Below, piece by piece: positions 50,001 to 64,000 of a stretch of 64,000 bases of DNA. Location of the stretch: the NCBI GenBank assembly GCA_965178125.1, contig OZ237753.1:992001-1056000 (forward strand). Reading direction: 5' to 3'. Made by a program: the position numbers and the translations under genes. The stretch's first letter is position 1; the number at the start of each line of letters is the position of its first letter. The notes beneath the pieces were generated by a model. That model had not been told where the DNA came from and did no database searches. It saw nothing but the letters and a program-made list of their open reading frames with translations. Source of the stretch: Bilabrum cf. latius. Its lineage: Eukaryota > Bigyra: Bicosoecida > Bigyra > Bicosoecida.

Positions 50001-51427
50001 GCGTGGCAGTGGCTGCATCTGACCCTGGACATGGAGCTGTGCTTGCCACCGTGCTTTGTGACCATCTCGCGCAAGCAGCTAGAATCGTGCTGGCGAGGGC
50101 AGCTGGCGCCCCAGCAGAGCTGTCTGCCGGTGCATCCTCTGCGCTGGGACGTGCTGCCGCCCTTCTTGGCCTGTGCAGAGCAGTGAGTGTGGTGGGGCCC
50201 CCTGCTGCGTGGGCTAGCATGCAGCAGAGTCTGCCGATTCTAGAGGCCATCCTCGATGCGTGGCCGGGGGGTGGCCTCGAAAAGACGGTCGGGCTGTGGA
50301 GTCGAGTGGAGAGTGAGCGCGCCGCCCCTGGCTTGGAGGCGCAGGTGCTGCGAGGCGTGGTCACGGCCAGGAGCAAAGTCAGTGGGAGCGCCGGGAGCGG
50401 GGCGGCGCTGGGGGAAGCCGTGAGACTCGTGGTGGGCAGGGTGGGCTCCACTTGGTCGAACGGCATCGCGGCGCATAAGGCTCGCAGGTGGCGGTCCCAC
50501 CGGCCCGAGTCGTCATCCCTGTGTGGCCAGGGAGGGGCCACTGACTTGCATCAGGGAGGGCGAGTGCTCGAGGCAAACGCAGGGGGGATGGGGGCTTGTT
50601 TGCGGCAGGTGGGACTCATGTACCGCATGCTAGTGCACCCATAGAACTGGCTAGCGGAGCGAAGGCTCGTGAACCGCATCCAGGCGGCAGAAGCGAGCAG
50701 GACAGGCCACGACGGGACGGGCGAAACCGTGCCAGCCGCCTACCCCCTCGCCGATGTGGGCAGTTCGGTGCAGCGGGGCGACTGGCCTACGCCAGTGCCT
50801 GCAGGGCTCCAAGCATCGGCTCAGAAACAGTCGAAACCACCGCTCTCCGCCGCAGTGGCTGCCACTGCTGGAGCGTGGTGGACGAGGGAGGCAACATCAC
50901 CTTCACCGCACGGAGCTGCTAGAGCCCCGGTGAAGCGGCAGACCACTGCTGTACGGAAGGTGGACTCGGATCGGTTCGGCAGGTTCCATTCCATTTGCAG
51001 GCCTCCGTTCTGTGCGCCGCAGCCTGAGCCCGATGTTTCCGGAGGTCTTCCGTTCAGAGCGGCGATGGCGTCGGGGGCTGCTGGTGCGGCGGCTGGGGGG
51101 CGGGCAGGGGCGGAGGCACAAGTCGCTGACCAGCTACAGGCGATGAGGCGCGTGCTCTCGCAACCGGCATGCCTGCCTGTTGCTCTCGCGCGAGCTCTGG
51201 GTGCGGGTGCCGCTGGTGCTGGTCGCCGGAGGGGTGCCTCGGAATCATCGGTCGATCTGTTCGGACAAGGCAGCGGGCTCGTCGCTGCCTCAGATCCGGG
51301 CGCCCCAGGAAAAGACGCACATGATTTTGATCCGTTTGGAGATCATGATTTGGGCGACAATACTTATAAGGCTACTGCCGGAGGGCACGATCCCGATGCG
51401 GACGAGGTGGACTTGCTAGGGTTCTGA
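47045..51427 (+). CDS. DENN-domain protein (putative Rab GEF) with clathrin/AP2-like C-terminal motifs
   Basis: DENN proteins activate Rab GTPases. Exons 47045-47505 and 47599-51427 (93-base GT-AG intron splitting a Val codon) end at TGA and give 1,429 residues. The uDENN part begins YFDCIALFGWW with LRSFP and TLWRFAFSD; the sequence across the intron (AIAVVSRVPCQRFARSVL) matches the uDENN-cDENN junction. The cDENN core is clear near 48010-48230: LLVHALLSERRVLVLG, LRWAHTAVPWLPKKF, PWFVGMHPAQL. The remaining 900 residues are helical and Ala-rich, ending in FDPFGDHDLG and DEVDLLGF, which contain DPF (AP2-ear) and LLGF (clathrin-box-like) peptides. In-frame TAGs: 47741, 48545, 48629, 49055, 49463, 49565, 50642. 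Convergent with glycine decarboxylase (170 bases between stops). Confidence 0.85.
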
Positions 51428-51597
51428 ACAACCGAATAGATCTGCTTGGGATTTTGTGTGACTGTGCGTCTCACAGGTACTCAAAACGATTAAATCCAGA
51501 TTAAGAAAATGCGGCGGCGCGCACTAGATCGTGCAAAAAAAATAACTCCAAGTATTGGCATAGGGGGCCATCATACCTGCGGTACCAAATTCACTCG

Positions 51598-54500
51598 TCA
51601 TGTCTCTTCGTCCATGTAGGTTTCCATGGGTGGGCAGGTGCACACGAGGTTCCTGTCACCATACACGTTGTCTACCCTCCCCGTGGTGGGCCAGAACTTG
51701 TTCTGCCGAGACCAAGGGGCGGGGTATGCGCCGTGCTCCCTGGGGTACTTCCTCTCCCACTCGTTTGCCGTAACGACCGCGGCCGTGTGGGGCGCGTGCC
51801 TCAGGGGCGAATCCTCGATGGCATAGCGCCCTTCCTCCACGTCGCGGATCTCCTTGCGGATGAGAATCATGGCGTCGCAGAACCTGTCCAGCTCAGCGCG
51901 GTCCTCCGACTCGGTGGGTTCGATCATCAGAGTCCCGGGCACAGGCCAGCTCATGGTCGGCGCGTGGAACCCGTAGTCGATGAGTCGCTTGGCCACGTCC
52001 TCCTCGGTGACCCCCGCGGCCTTGAATGGTCGCAGGTCCACAATGAACTCATGGGCCACCTGTCCCTTGTCTCCCCGGAACAATACCTTGTAGTCGTTCT
52101 GCAGCTTGTGGGCCATGTAGTTTGCGTTCAAAATGGCCAGCTGGGTGGCGCTCATGAGACCCTTGTCGCCCAGCATCTCGATGTACATCCACGAGATGGG
52201 TAGAATCAGCGAGGATCCATACGGGGCAGCAGACACTGCTCCATCCCTCTTGGGGGTCACGTTGTCGCCGTCGCCGCCAGTGGGCACCACGGGGTGACCC
52301 GGCAGGTACGGGGCAAGGTGCTTGGCCACCCCGATGCTGCCCACGCCCGGCCCTCCGCCTCCGTGGGGGATGCAGAACGTCTTGTGCAGATTCAGGTGGC
52401 ACACATCGGCTCCGATGCTGCCCGGGGACGTGAGGCCCACCTGTGCATTCATGTTGGCTCCATCCATGTACACCTGCCCGCCCCTCTCGTGGATGAGCGC
52501 GCACACGTCCTGGATGCCCTCCTCGAACTTGCCGTACGTGCTGGGGTACGTCACCATGAGGGCCGCCAGGTTGTCCTTGTGCTTGTCTGCCTTGGCCAGC
52601 AGGTCATCCATGTCCACATTCCCCTCGCTGTCGTTCTTCACGACCACCACCTTCATGCCTGCCATCACTGCGCTCGCGGGGTTGGTGCCGTGGGCCGACT
52701 GCGGGATGAGACACACGTTGCGGTGCCCCTCCCCGTTCGCCTCGTGGTAGGCCTGGATGCACTGCAGACCCGCGTACTCGCCCTGGGCCCCGCTGTTGGG
52801 CTGTTGCGATACTGCGGCGAACCCAGTGATGGTGGCGAGGTGCTCGGCCAGCGAAGAGATGAGCTCGTGGTACCCTGCCGCCTGGTCCGTGGGTGCGAAG
52901 GGGTGCATGTCGGTGAACTCGCGCCACGTGACGGGCATCATCTCGGCGGTGGCGTTCAGCTTCATGGTGCACGACCCCAGCGAGATCATGCTGTTGCACA
53001 GGGACACGTCCCTCATCTGCAGCTCGTACAGGTACCGCAGTAGCTGCGTCTCGCTGCGATGCGTGTTGAACACGGGGTGCGTCATGTACTCCGACTGGCG
53101 ATCCAGGCCACTGCCCCACGTCATGGCCTCGGGAGCGCACGCTGCTTCCGCGAGCCTCTCGAAGGAGCTGCCGGGAGCGAGGGGGTCTGATTCATCGATC
53201 ACGGCAGGGGAGCCGAAGACCCGCAGCAGCTCGACCACATCAGCGGCCTGCGTTGTCTCATCCAGGGCAATTCCCACCCGGTGTGGCTCCTCGTTGCCTT
53301 CCAGCGGCTCCTCAATGAGCCTAAGGTTGTACCCAGCCGCGCGCGCATCTCCCACCAGCTGCTCCGCCGTCCGCCCAGTCGCGGACGAGGACACGTCCAC
53401 GTCGAGCGTGTCGAAGAACCCGCGGCCCAGGGAAATGTCGCAGCCTGCCTCGCGCAGACCAGCAGCCAGCACCAGAGCCTGTGCCCTGACCCTCTCGGCG
53501 ATTGCACGGATGCCCTCGGGCCCGTGGTAGATGCCGTACGCGGCTGCCATGTTGGCGAGCAGAGCCTGCGCTGTGCAGATGTTGCTGGTGGCTCTATCTC
53601 TCCGGATGTGCTGCTCCCTCGTCTGCATGGCCATCCGCAGTGCCCTTCCGTCCTGCGCATCCTTGCTTACGCCAATGATGCGCCCCGGCATGCGCCTCTG
53701 GTGCTTGGTCGTGGTGGCCAAGAAGGCTGCGTGCGGGCCGCCGTACCCCATGGGCACGCCGAACCGCTGCGCCAGGCCGACTGCGATGTCTGCGCCCCAC
53801 TCCCCGGGGGGCGTCAGCATCGTGAGAGAGAGCAGATCGCAGGCAGCCACGACGAGCGTCTTGTGCTCCTTGGCCGCCGCTGCCACCTCCTGCAGGTTGG
53901 TGACGTGCCCGTATGTGTTGGGGTACTGCACCAGCACGCCGCTGTACTCGCCGCTGGAGAACTTGCCGCTCTTGGCAGCCGCATGCACGTCACCCACGTC
54001 GATGGTGATGCCAAATCCCCTGGCTCTGGTCTGCAGCAGGGCAATGTTTTGCGGGTGGCAGTCCTCGGCCACGAAAAACTTGGAGCGCTTCCCGTTGAAC
54101 ACGCCGTGGCAGAGGCTCATCGCTTCCGCTGCGGCTGTGGACTCGTCCAGCAACGAGGCGTTGGACATGTCCATGCCAGTCAGGTCCGCCACCATGGTCT
54201 GGAAGTTCAGGAGCAGCTCCAGCCGGCCCTGGGAGATCTCGGCCTGGTACGGCGTGTAGCTCGTGTACCACGCCGGGTTCTCGAGCAGGTTGCGCTGGAT
54301 CACCGCGGGGGTCACAGTGCCGTTGTAGCCCATCCCAATGTACGACTTGAGCACGACGTTCTTCTCAGCGATCTTCCTCAGCTTGGCGAGGGCGGCCTGC
54401 TCCGTCATGGGGTCCTGCAGCCCGAGCGGCGTACCGAGCCGGATTCGGGCGGGAACGGTAGCATCTGTGAATTCTTCGAGCGACGTGTACGAACCGGCTA

Positions 54501-54672
54501 CCTTCAGCATCTCGGCAAATTCGTGTGGTCGTGGCCCGATGTGCCTCCCTTCAAATGCATCTGGCTGTGGCTCCAGCCGGGCAACTGCCGGACTGCGTGC
54601 AGGGCCTGACGGCGAAGCGGCCGCCGCCGACATAGAAGCTACCTGATTGGTCCATCCCTGCAACGATTGCAT
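51598..54672 (-). CDS. GLDC: glycine decarboxylase (glycine cleavage system P protein)
   Basis: PLP enzyme that decarboxylates glycine and passes the aminomethyl group to H protein, in mitochondria. One exon ends at TGA (51598-51600). Features: [17 protein letters not shown] near the N-terminus, [28 protein letters not shown], the second-half [11 protein letters not shown], and the PLP lysine in [17 protein letters not shown] (near 52375). Both homologous halves are present and length is standard: 1,024 residues from Met 54672 or 1,011 from Met 54633. The frame is open up to ATG 54891, but that extra stretch is AT-rich and unlike the rest, so I favour 54672 or 54633. The first 30-40 residues (Ala/Ser/Arg/Pro, few acids) could be a mitochondrial presequence. 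No in-frame TAGs. Confidence 0.96.
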   Translation of the reverse strand: MQSLQGWTNQVASMSAAAASPSGPARSPAVARLEPQPDAFEGRHIGPRPHEFAEMLKVAGSYTSLEEFTDATVPARIRLGTPLGLQDPMTEQAALAKLRKIAEKNVVLKSYIGMGYNGTVTPAVIQRNLLENPAWYTSYTPYQAEISQGRLELLLNFQTMVADLTGMDMSNASLLDESTAAAEAMSLCHGVFNGKRSKFFVAEDCHPQNIALLQTRARGFGITIDVGDVHAAAKSGKFSSGEYSGVLVQYPNTYGHVTNLQEVAAAAKEHKTLVVAACDLLSLTMLTPPGEWGADIAVGLAQRFGVPMGYGGPHAAFLATTTKHQRRMPGRIIGVSKDAQDGRALRMAMQTREQHIRRDRATSNICTAQALLANMAAAYGIYHGPEGIRAIAERVRAQALVLAAGLREAGCDISLGRGFFDTLDVDVSSSATGRTAEQLVGDARAAGYNLRLIEEPLEGNEEPHRVGIALDETTQAADVVELLRVFGSPAVIDESDPLAPGSSFERLAEAACAPEAMTWGSGLDRQSEYMTHPVFNTHRSETQLLRYLYELQMRDVSLCNSMISLGSCTMKLNATAEMMPVTWREFTDMHPFAPTDQAAGYHELISSLAEHLATITGFAAVSQQPNSGAQGEYAGLQCIQAYHEANGEGHRNVCLIPQSAHGTNPASAVMAGMKVVVVKNDSEGNVDMDDLLAKADKHKDNLAALMVTYPSTYGKFEEGIQDVCALIHERGGQVYMDGANMNAQVGLTSPGSIGADVCHLNLHKTFCIPHGGGGPGVGSIGVAKHLAPYLPGHPVVPTGGDGDNVTPKRDGAVSAAPYGSSLILPISWMYIEMLGDKGLMSATQLAILNANYMAHKLQNDYKVLFRGDKGQVAHEFIVDLRPFKAAGVTEEDVAKRLIDYGFHAPTMSWPVPGTLMIEPTESEDRAELDRFCDAMILIRKEIRDVEEGRYAIEDSPLRHAPHTAAVVTANEWERKYPREHGAYPAPWSRQNKFWPTTGRVDNVYGDRNLVCTCPPMETYMDEET

Positions 54673-55461
54673 GAAATAGTAGAATGAATGAACTACAGCG
54701 TCTACGGAGGCGGTACATGGACCTGTCTTCCCACAACAAGATCTGGAACAGTGACGCACGCACTTTCGCGCCGGTCCCCTGGCACACGATGCAGGATTGT
54801 TAAGGATACGTTTTAGCGTCCAACCATAATATATACCATAGTTAATCAACACAGAACCAGCCAAATCACAAACGTCGGCATCAATTAGCATTCAGATCCA
54901 CCCGGCGAATCGAGGAACTGACGGGCGCAATTTCGAGTCTGTTGACGCGTCAATTGTTTGCATTTCAAAACAAGCACCCCGCAAATCGGTACGCAATAAC
55001 AATTATATGCCTACCATGACCTGTCAACGCAATAGGAGTAACTAACCAGCGGGAGCGCGCGAGTAATCCGGGACGGAATCTTCGACAGTGCCCTCGCAAG
55101 CGACGCAGATCGAGACTGGAATCTGTACATGCTCGACTGCTAATTAGTCAAAGATGGTAGCGAGATACAAGCAGCCGCGGCAGCGACCCCAGACGGCGAG
55201 AAAAGGTGCAGCGTCACTGCTTGATATTTTGAGTTAAGACGCCGCAAGGCGCGGCGGTTCCGCAACTGCCACGCGGGCCGGCCTTTATCAGGGTGACGGA
55301 TCCCCCGGGAGTTAGAGCTCTACTTGTACATACAATGAACATACAGCAGTGGCTAGGTGAAGCCAATGACATCAGGGTAGCCTGGCGGCGAGGGCTTGCT
55401 CGCCCAGATCGTCAATGCCACGGAAGACTCAAGGCACAAGCTGGTGCACGTTGCAATACCG
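54673..55461. other. intergenic, no gene seen
   Basis: 789 bases between the glycine decarboxylase start and the 3' end of the RRM gene, AT-richer in its left half. It should contain the glycine decarboxylase promoter and the 3' end of the RRM transcript. A GC-rich inverted segment near 55230-55255 could form a short hairpin. Small open frames (for example 55293-55565 plus) show no recognisable protein features. Confidence 0.4.
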
Positions 55462-57109
55462 TCATGAAAAGCGGGGGTCGCCGCGCCCCCCTCCCACGCC
55501 ACTGCCAGCCGGAGCGTATGGCTAAGTGGGGTCGTAAGCATCCATTCCACCGCTGGACGAACTAGCGGACACAGGGTAAGCTGCTGAAGACGAAGACGAG
55601 GCCATCGGCGCAGACCCTATCGGGTAGGCCTGGGAGCTAGTCGGTTGGGGTGCAGCGTACTGCATTGTAGGTGGGCCTCCATGCTGCTAGCCCGATGATT
55701 CCTGCTAGCCCGGATGCGGAGGGTGATGCCCACTGGACGGAGGCATGTGCTGCGGGGGCGGGCCCTGGGGGTATGGGCTTGGGCCCGGGCCACCGCCTGG
55801 TGCACCATTCGGGGGCGGGCCCTGTGGATACTGCGGTGCCTCGTATCGGCGCTGGTACCCGTCAGGCCCAGCCTACTGGTGCTGGTGGTGGTACTAGGGT
55901 GGGGGTCCCTGCGGGGGCTGCTACGGAGGCGGGCCACCGGACTGGTACGACGGCGGAGGCAGGTGACGCTGCTCCTGCTGCGGTGGCGGGTGGCTAGGGT
56001 GGAGTGGCTGCGGCTGGCGCGGGGGCGGGCCGCCATGGCCCTGGGGCGGGCCTGTGTGAGGCCCCGCCGGAGGAGGGTATGCCGGGGGCGGGCCGCCGCT
56101 ATGGTAGGCAGCAGAGGAGTGTCCATAGCCGTTGTGCCCTGGTCGCGGAGGGCTCGATGCGGCTGGCTCCCTGGGCGGCGCGCCTCTGTCGATGCGAGAG
56201 GTGCGCTCGTCCATCTCGGTGTCCAGGGCAGCAGCGGCACGGAAAGCCGCCGGACTCTGTTGCATGGTCTATTTGGCGAAGCTGAGCATAAGCCTTCTGC
56301 ATTGCCCGCGCTCCGCCCCTGCCTCCCTCTGCGCATCTCGGTAGTCGAAGAGGTATCCGTCCAGAGCAGCAAGGGCCGCCTAGGCCTGCGGGATGCCAGC
56401 AAACTCCACGAAACACATCATTTTGGCGGATGGTCCGGCGCCTCCATCCCCTTTAGGCTTGAGCCTGACCTCGACAAGCCCTCGGAACGGCCGGAAAATG
56501 TCTGCGGTTGTCACAGGCCTTCGGAAACACTCAATACGATTCCAGACAAAATTTGGATAAAAACAATAGCCAGTCCATATATCTCACGTGAAATTTCGCG
56601 TTCAGTGGCATCTGTTGGCACGTTCTGTACGAACAGCGTTGGACTCGGTGCGCTTGCACGAGGTCGGCTGGTAGATGGCTCGCGCCTGTAGCTGCTCATC
56701 TCGCTACGCGGTCGTTTCGCTGGCCTCTCTTCGCGGCTCTATGGCTGACCCTTAGCCTTGGCGTATTGTATTCCTGCGATCGAAGAAACGATTGCCGGGC
56801 TGGCCAAATACGAATGTCAAGAGTGATAGCCCGCGATACATCGCACATCCTTTGGATGTCTCCACATGCCGTCTCACGGATTCCGTCATGAGCATCGGAA
56901 AGCTTGAATCCGTCCAGTTTCTCCAAGGCGCTTGTGGCCTGAGCTACTGAGTCAAATTCCACAAATCCCATCTTGTGTCCAGTTCTGTTGTTGCGCAGTC
57001 TCGAGGTCTTGTATCCGTTGCACGACCGGAAAACTTTTTCGAAGGCTACTTCTGGAAGATCATCGGGAATCTATCCTACATGCAGGGTTGTTGACGGAGG
57101 TTCTCCCAT
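55462..57109 (-). CDS. two-RRM RNA-binding protein, second RRM RBPMS-like, with Q/P/G-rich tail
   Basis: Exons 57109-56878, 56773-56588 and 56501-55462 join in phase over introns of 104 and 86 bases, end at TGA and give 485 residues; ATG 57109 follows an in-frame TGA. RRM1: LHVG-TAG-IPDDLPE (RNP2), HKMGFVEF (RNP1), ending DGIRIQYAK. RRM2: TLFVQNVP (RNP2), IFRPFRGLVEVRL, MMCFVEFA (RNP1), PQA-TAG-AALAALDGYLFD, LMLSFAK; the FRPFRG and LSFAK elements resemble RBPMS/couch-potato RRMs. The tail is Pro/Gly/His/Gln-rich. Ten in-frame TAGs (57071, 56739, 56380, 56269, 55921, 55894, 55873, 55705, 55687, 55522). The RNP2 TAG sits where CELF proteins have Gln (LFVGQIP), and several tail TAGs adjoin CAG codons. 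Likely roles are splicing or mRNA regulation. Head to head with RPC1. Confidence 0.92.
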
Positions 57110-57276
57110 GCTTTTTCAAGTTTGTCGTGATTCATCAACGAAATCTGTATTTCAGCATCTTGTACAGTGCTATCTCAGAATGAGTTTGGTTTGCTCCTCA
57201 CCGCAGCTGGGTCCCTCTTGAGGGCAAGAGGCAGCTCAACTGCCCAATCATTTACGCAAGGTTAAAGTTGCTTTCC
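57110..57276. promoter_or_regulatory. shared divergent promoter region RRM gene / RPC1
   Basis: 167 bases separate the divergent ATGs of the RRM gene (57109, leftward) and RPC1 (57277, rightward). Both promoters and 5' leaders must be packed here. No TATA-like or initiator element stands out. Confidence 0.4.
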
Positions 57277-63119
<5,843 letters not shown>

Positions 63120-63370
63120 TGGTTTGGGCGGATGGCAACGCAAATTTTGTTGCATTGAATAAATCCAAGGTGTTCAGTTATGAGGTGCGATTTGTCTGTC
63201 GTGGTGGTTTGGTGATGGCATGGTCTGGAGCATCGACTCGAAGTCGCCGGCCCGAGCCGCGGCGGACTCGGAGCCGAGCGCGGCAATCAAGATCAAGATT
63301 CGTTCGTTCGTTCGCGGTACCCGCTTCAGATTGATCACCTTGGCCTAGGTTTGGGCATGATTCAAACACA

Positions 63371-64000
63371 ATGAAGATCACTATACGGCCATTTCTAGCG
63401 ACTGGTACCGCGCCAGCAGTATCGCTGGACGTTGATAGGCTCTCCACGACAGAAGACTTGCTTGTCGCTCTAGAGCGAAAGATCGGCATCTCCCGATGCC
63501 AAGGGCAATTAAAGACAGCAGAGGGCATGTTGATGCTTCCCGGCTCAACATGCGAACACTGCTGTCTCTCCAAAGGGGGTGAGCTGCAGGTCTCGCTGCG
63601 GTGTCCGTCGTTGCGTTCATCAGACCTGTCTCGGTAGCTTGTTGAGGTCACGCCGGTGCACTTGTCCAAACATGTTGATCCCGATTTGAAGCACGGTGTT
63701 AGGCTATCGCTAGGCTCCACCATACGGCCAGCCGACGGCTTACTATCCTGCCTCGGAGGCAAGGCGAGTGCTGCGCCGAACCCCACTGCCAGTGGCAGCA
63801 AGCTCCGACTCGTGCACTGCCCTGCAGGAGGGATGCCCCGCGAGGTGGAGTGCTCTTTGTCGTATGACAAGTTCTCGCGCACCATTGTGCTAAGACCCAC
63901 CTCGGCGCTCTCTTCGTTCCAGCGGTATCGTGTGCAAGCTATGGAAGGGGCCTTCGCTCGGATCCCGCAGGCAGGTCGAAGGCGAGGCGGGGTCGCTCCA
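63371..64000 (+). CDS. ubiquitin-like N-terminal domain plus Ig-like (SbsA/Big_5-type) domain, partial
   Basis: The frame opens at ATG 63371 and runs off the right edge, with one in-frame TAG (63635). Residues 1-80 (MKITIRPFLATGTAPAVSLD ... CLSKGGELQVSLRC) have the strand-helix-strand order of a ubiquitin-like fold. The next 110 residues (VEVTPVHLSKHVDPDLK, VECSLSYDKFSRTIVL, RPTSALSSFQRYRVQA) resemble the Ig-like domain known from bacterial surface proteins and from some protist signalling proteins, where a 'P-strand ... tY.v.v' ending is typical. Both calls are by eye. Any downstream domain lies outside the window. Confidence 0.5.

Noticed and set aside
54673-54891. N-terminal extension of glycine decarboxylase to ATG 54891
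   Set aside because: The stretch is AT-rich and Cys-rich, unlike the rest of the gene or a targeting peptide; Met 54672 or 54633 gives a normal length.
55293-55565. 90-residue plus-strand frame in the gap before the RRM gene
   Set aside because: Its 3' part overlaps the last exon of the RRM gene in antisense and it has no recognisable features.

Overview
This is a GC-rich, gene-dense stretch of nuclear DNA from a eukaryote, most likely a flagellated protist. I infer this from GT-AG introns in at least six genes, a Pol III largest subunit, a mitochondrial-type glycine decarboxylase, an ERK-type MAP kinase, a kinesin-4, and cilium or basal-body genes (DRC4/GAS8, a Sfi1-like centrin-binding protein, a MORN-repeat protein). 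I cannot name the lineage. I see no rRNA, tRNA, CRISPR array or mobile element.

The main result concerns the genetic code. Gene after gene is interrupted in frame, and the interrupting codon is always TAG, never TAA or TGA. I count about 90 such TAGs in 14 genes, including runs of two and three in a row. Every gene whose end I can place finishes at TGA (13 genes) or TAA (2 genes), and none at TAG. UAG is therefore a sense codon here, with UGA and UAA as stops. Conserved positions point to glutamine: RNP2 of an RRM (LHVG-UAG-IP), an RRM helix (PQA-UAG-AALAALDGY), an ankyrin helix (VAA-UAG-NGN) and the Pol III N-terminus (I-UAG-FGM). Read with the standard code, this window would look like dozens of broken fragments; read with UAG as Gln it holds about 17 long, intact genes.

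Layout: 1-2086 (-) cGMP-dependent-type kinase with N-terminal WW domains, C-terminus beyond the left edge; 2751-3311 (+) coilin-N-like protein; 3512-5499 (-) DRC4; 5656-7425 (+) MAPK, four exons; 7991-11125 (+) MORN protein; 11499-11870 (+) small unknown; 12035-21592 (-) a protein of about 3,185 residues with IQ, Cys/His, WW and ankyrin segments; 21775-28245 (+) kinesin-4; 28425-36590 (-) giant Sfi1-like protein with a 31-copy 54-bp minisatellite; 37024-40611 (+) eight-TM membrane protein; 40681-44745 (+) Ala-rich helical protein; 44865-46859 (+) coiled-coil protein; 47045-51427 (+) DENN-domain protein with clathrin/AP2-like tail motifs; 51598-54672 (-) glycine decarboxylase; 55462-57109 (-) two-RRM protein; 57277-63119 (+) RPC1; 63371-64000 (+) ubiquitin-like plus Ig-like protein, cut by the right edge.

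Intergenic gaps are mostly 70-570 bp. Several gene pairs are head to head over 150-450 bp, so shared promoters are likely. UAG codons are concentrated in low-complexity or fast-evolving proteins and are absent from the MAPK, DRC4 and glycine decarboxylase genes.
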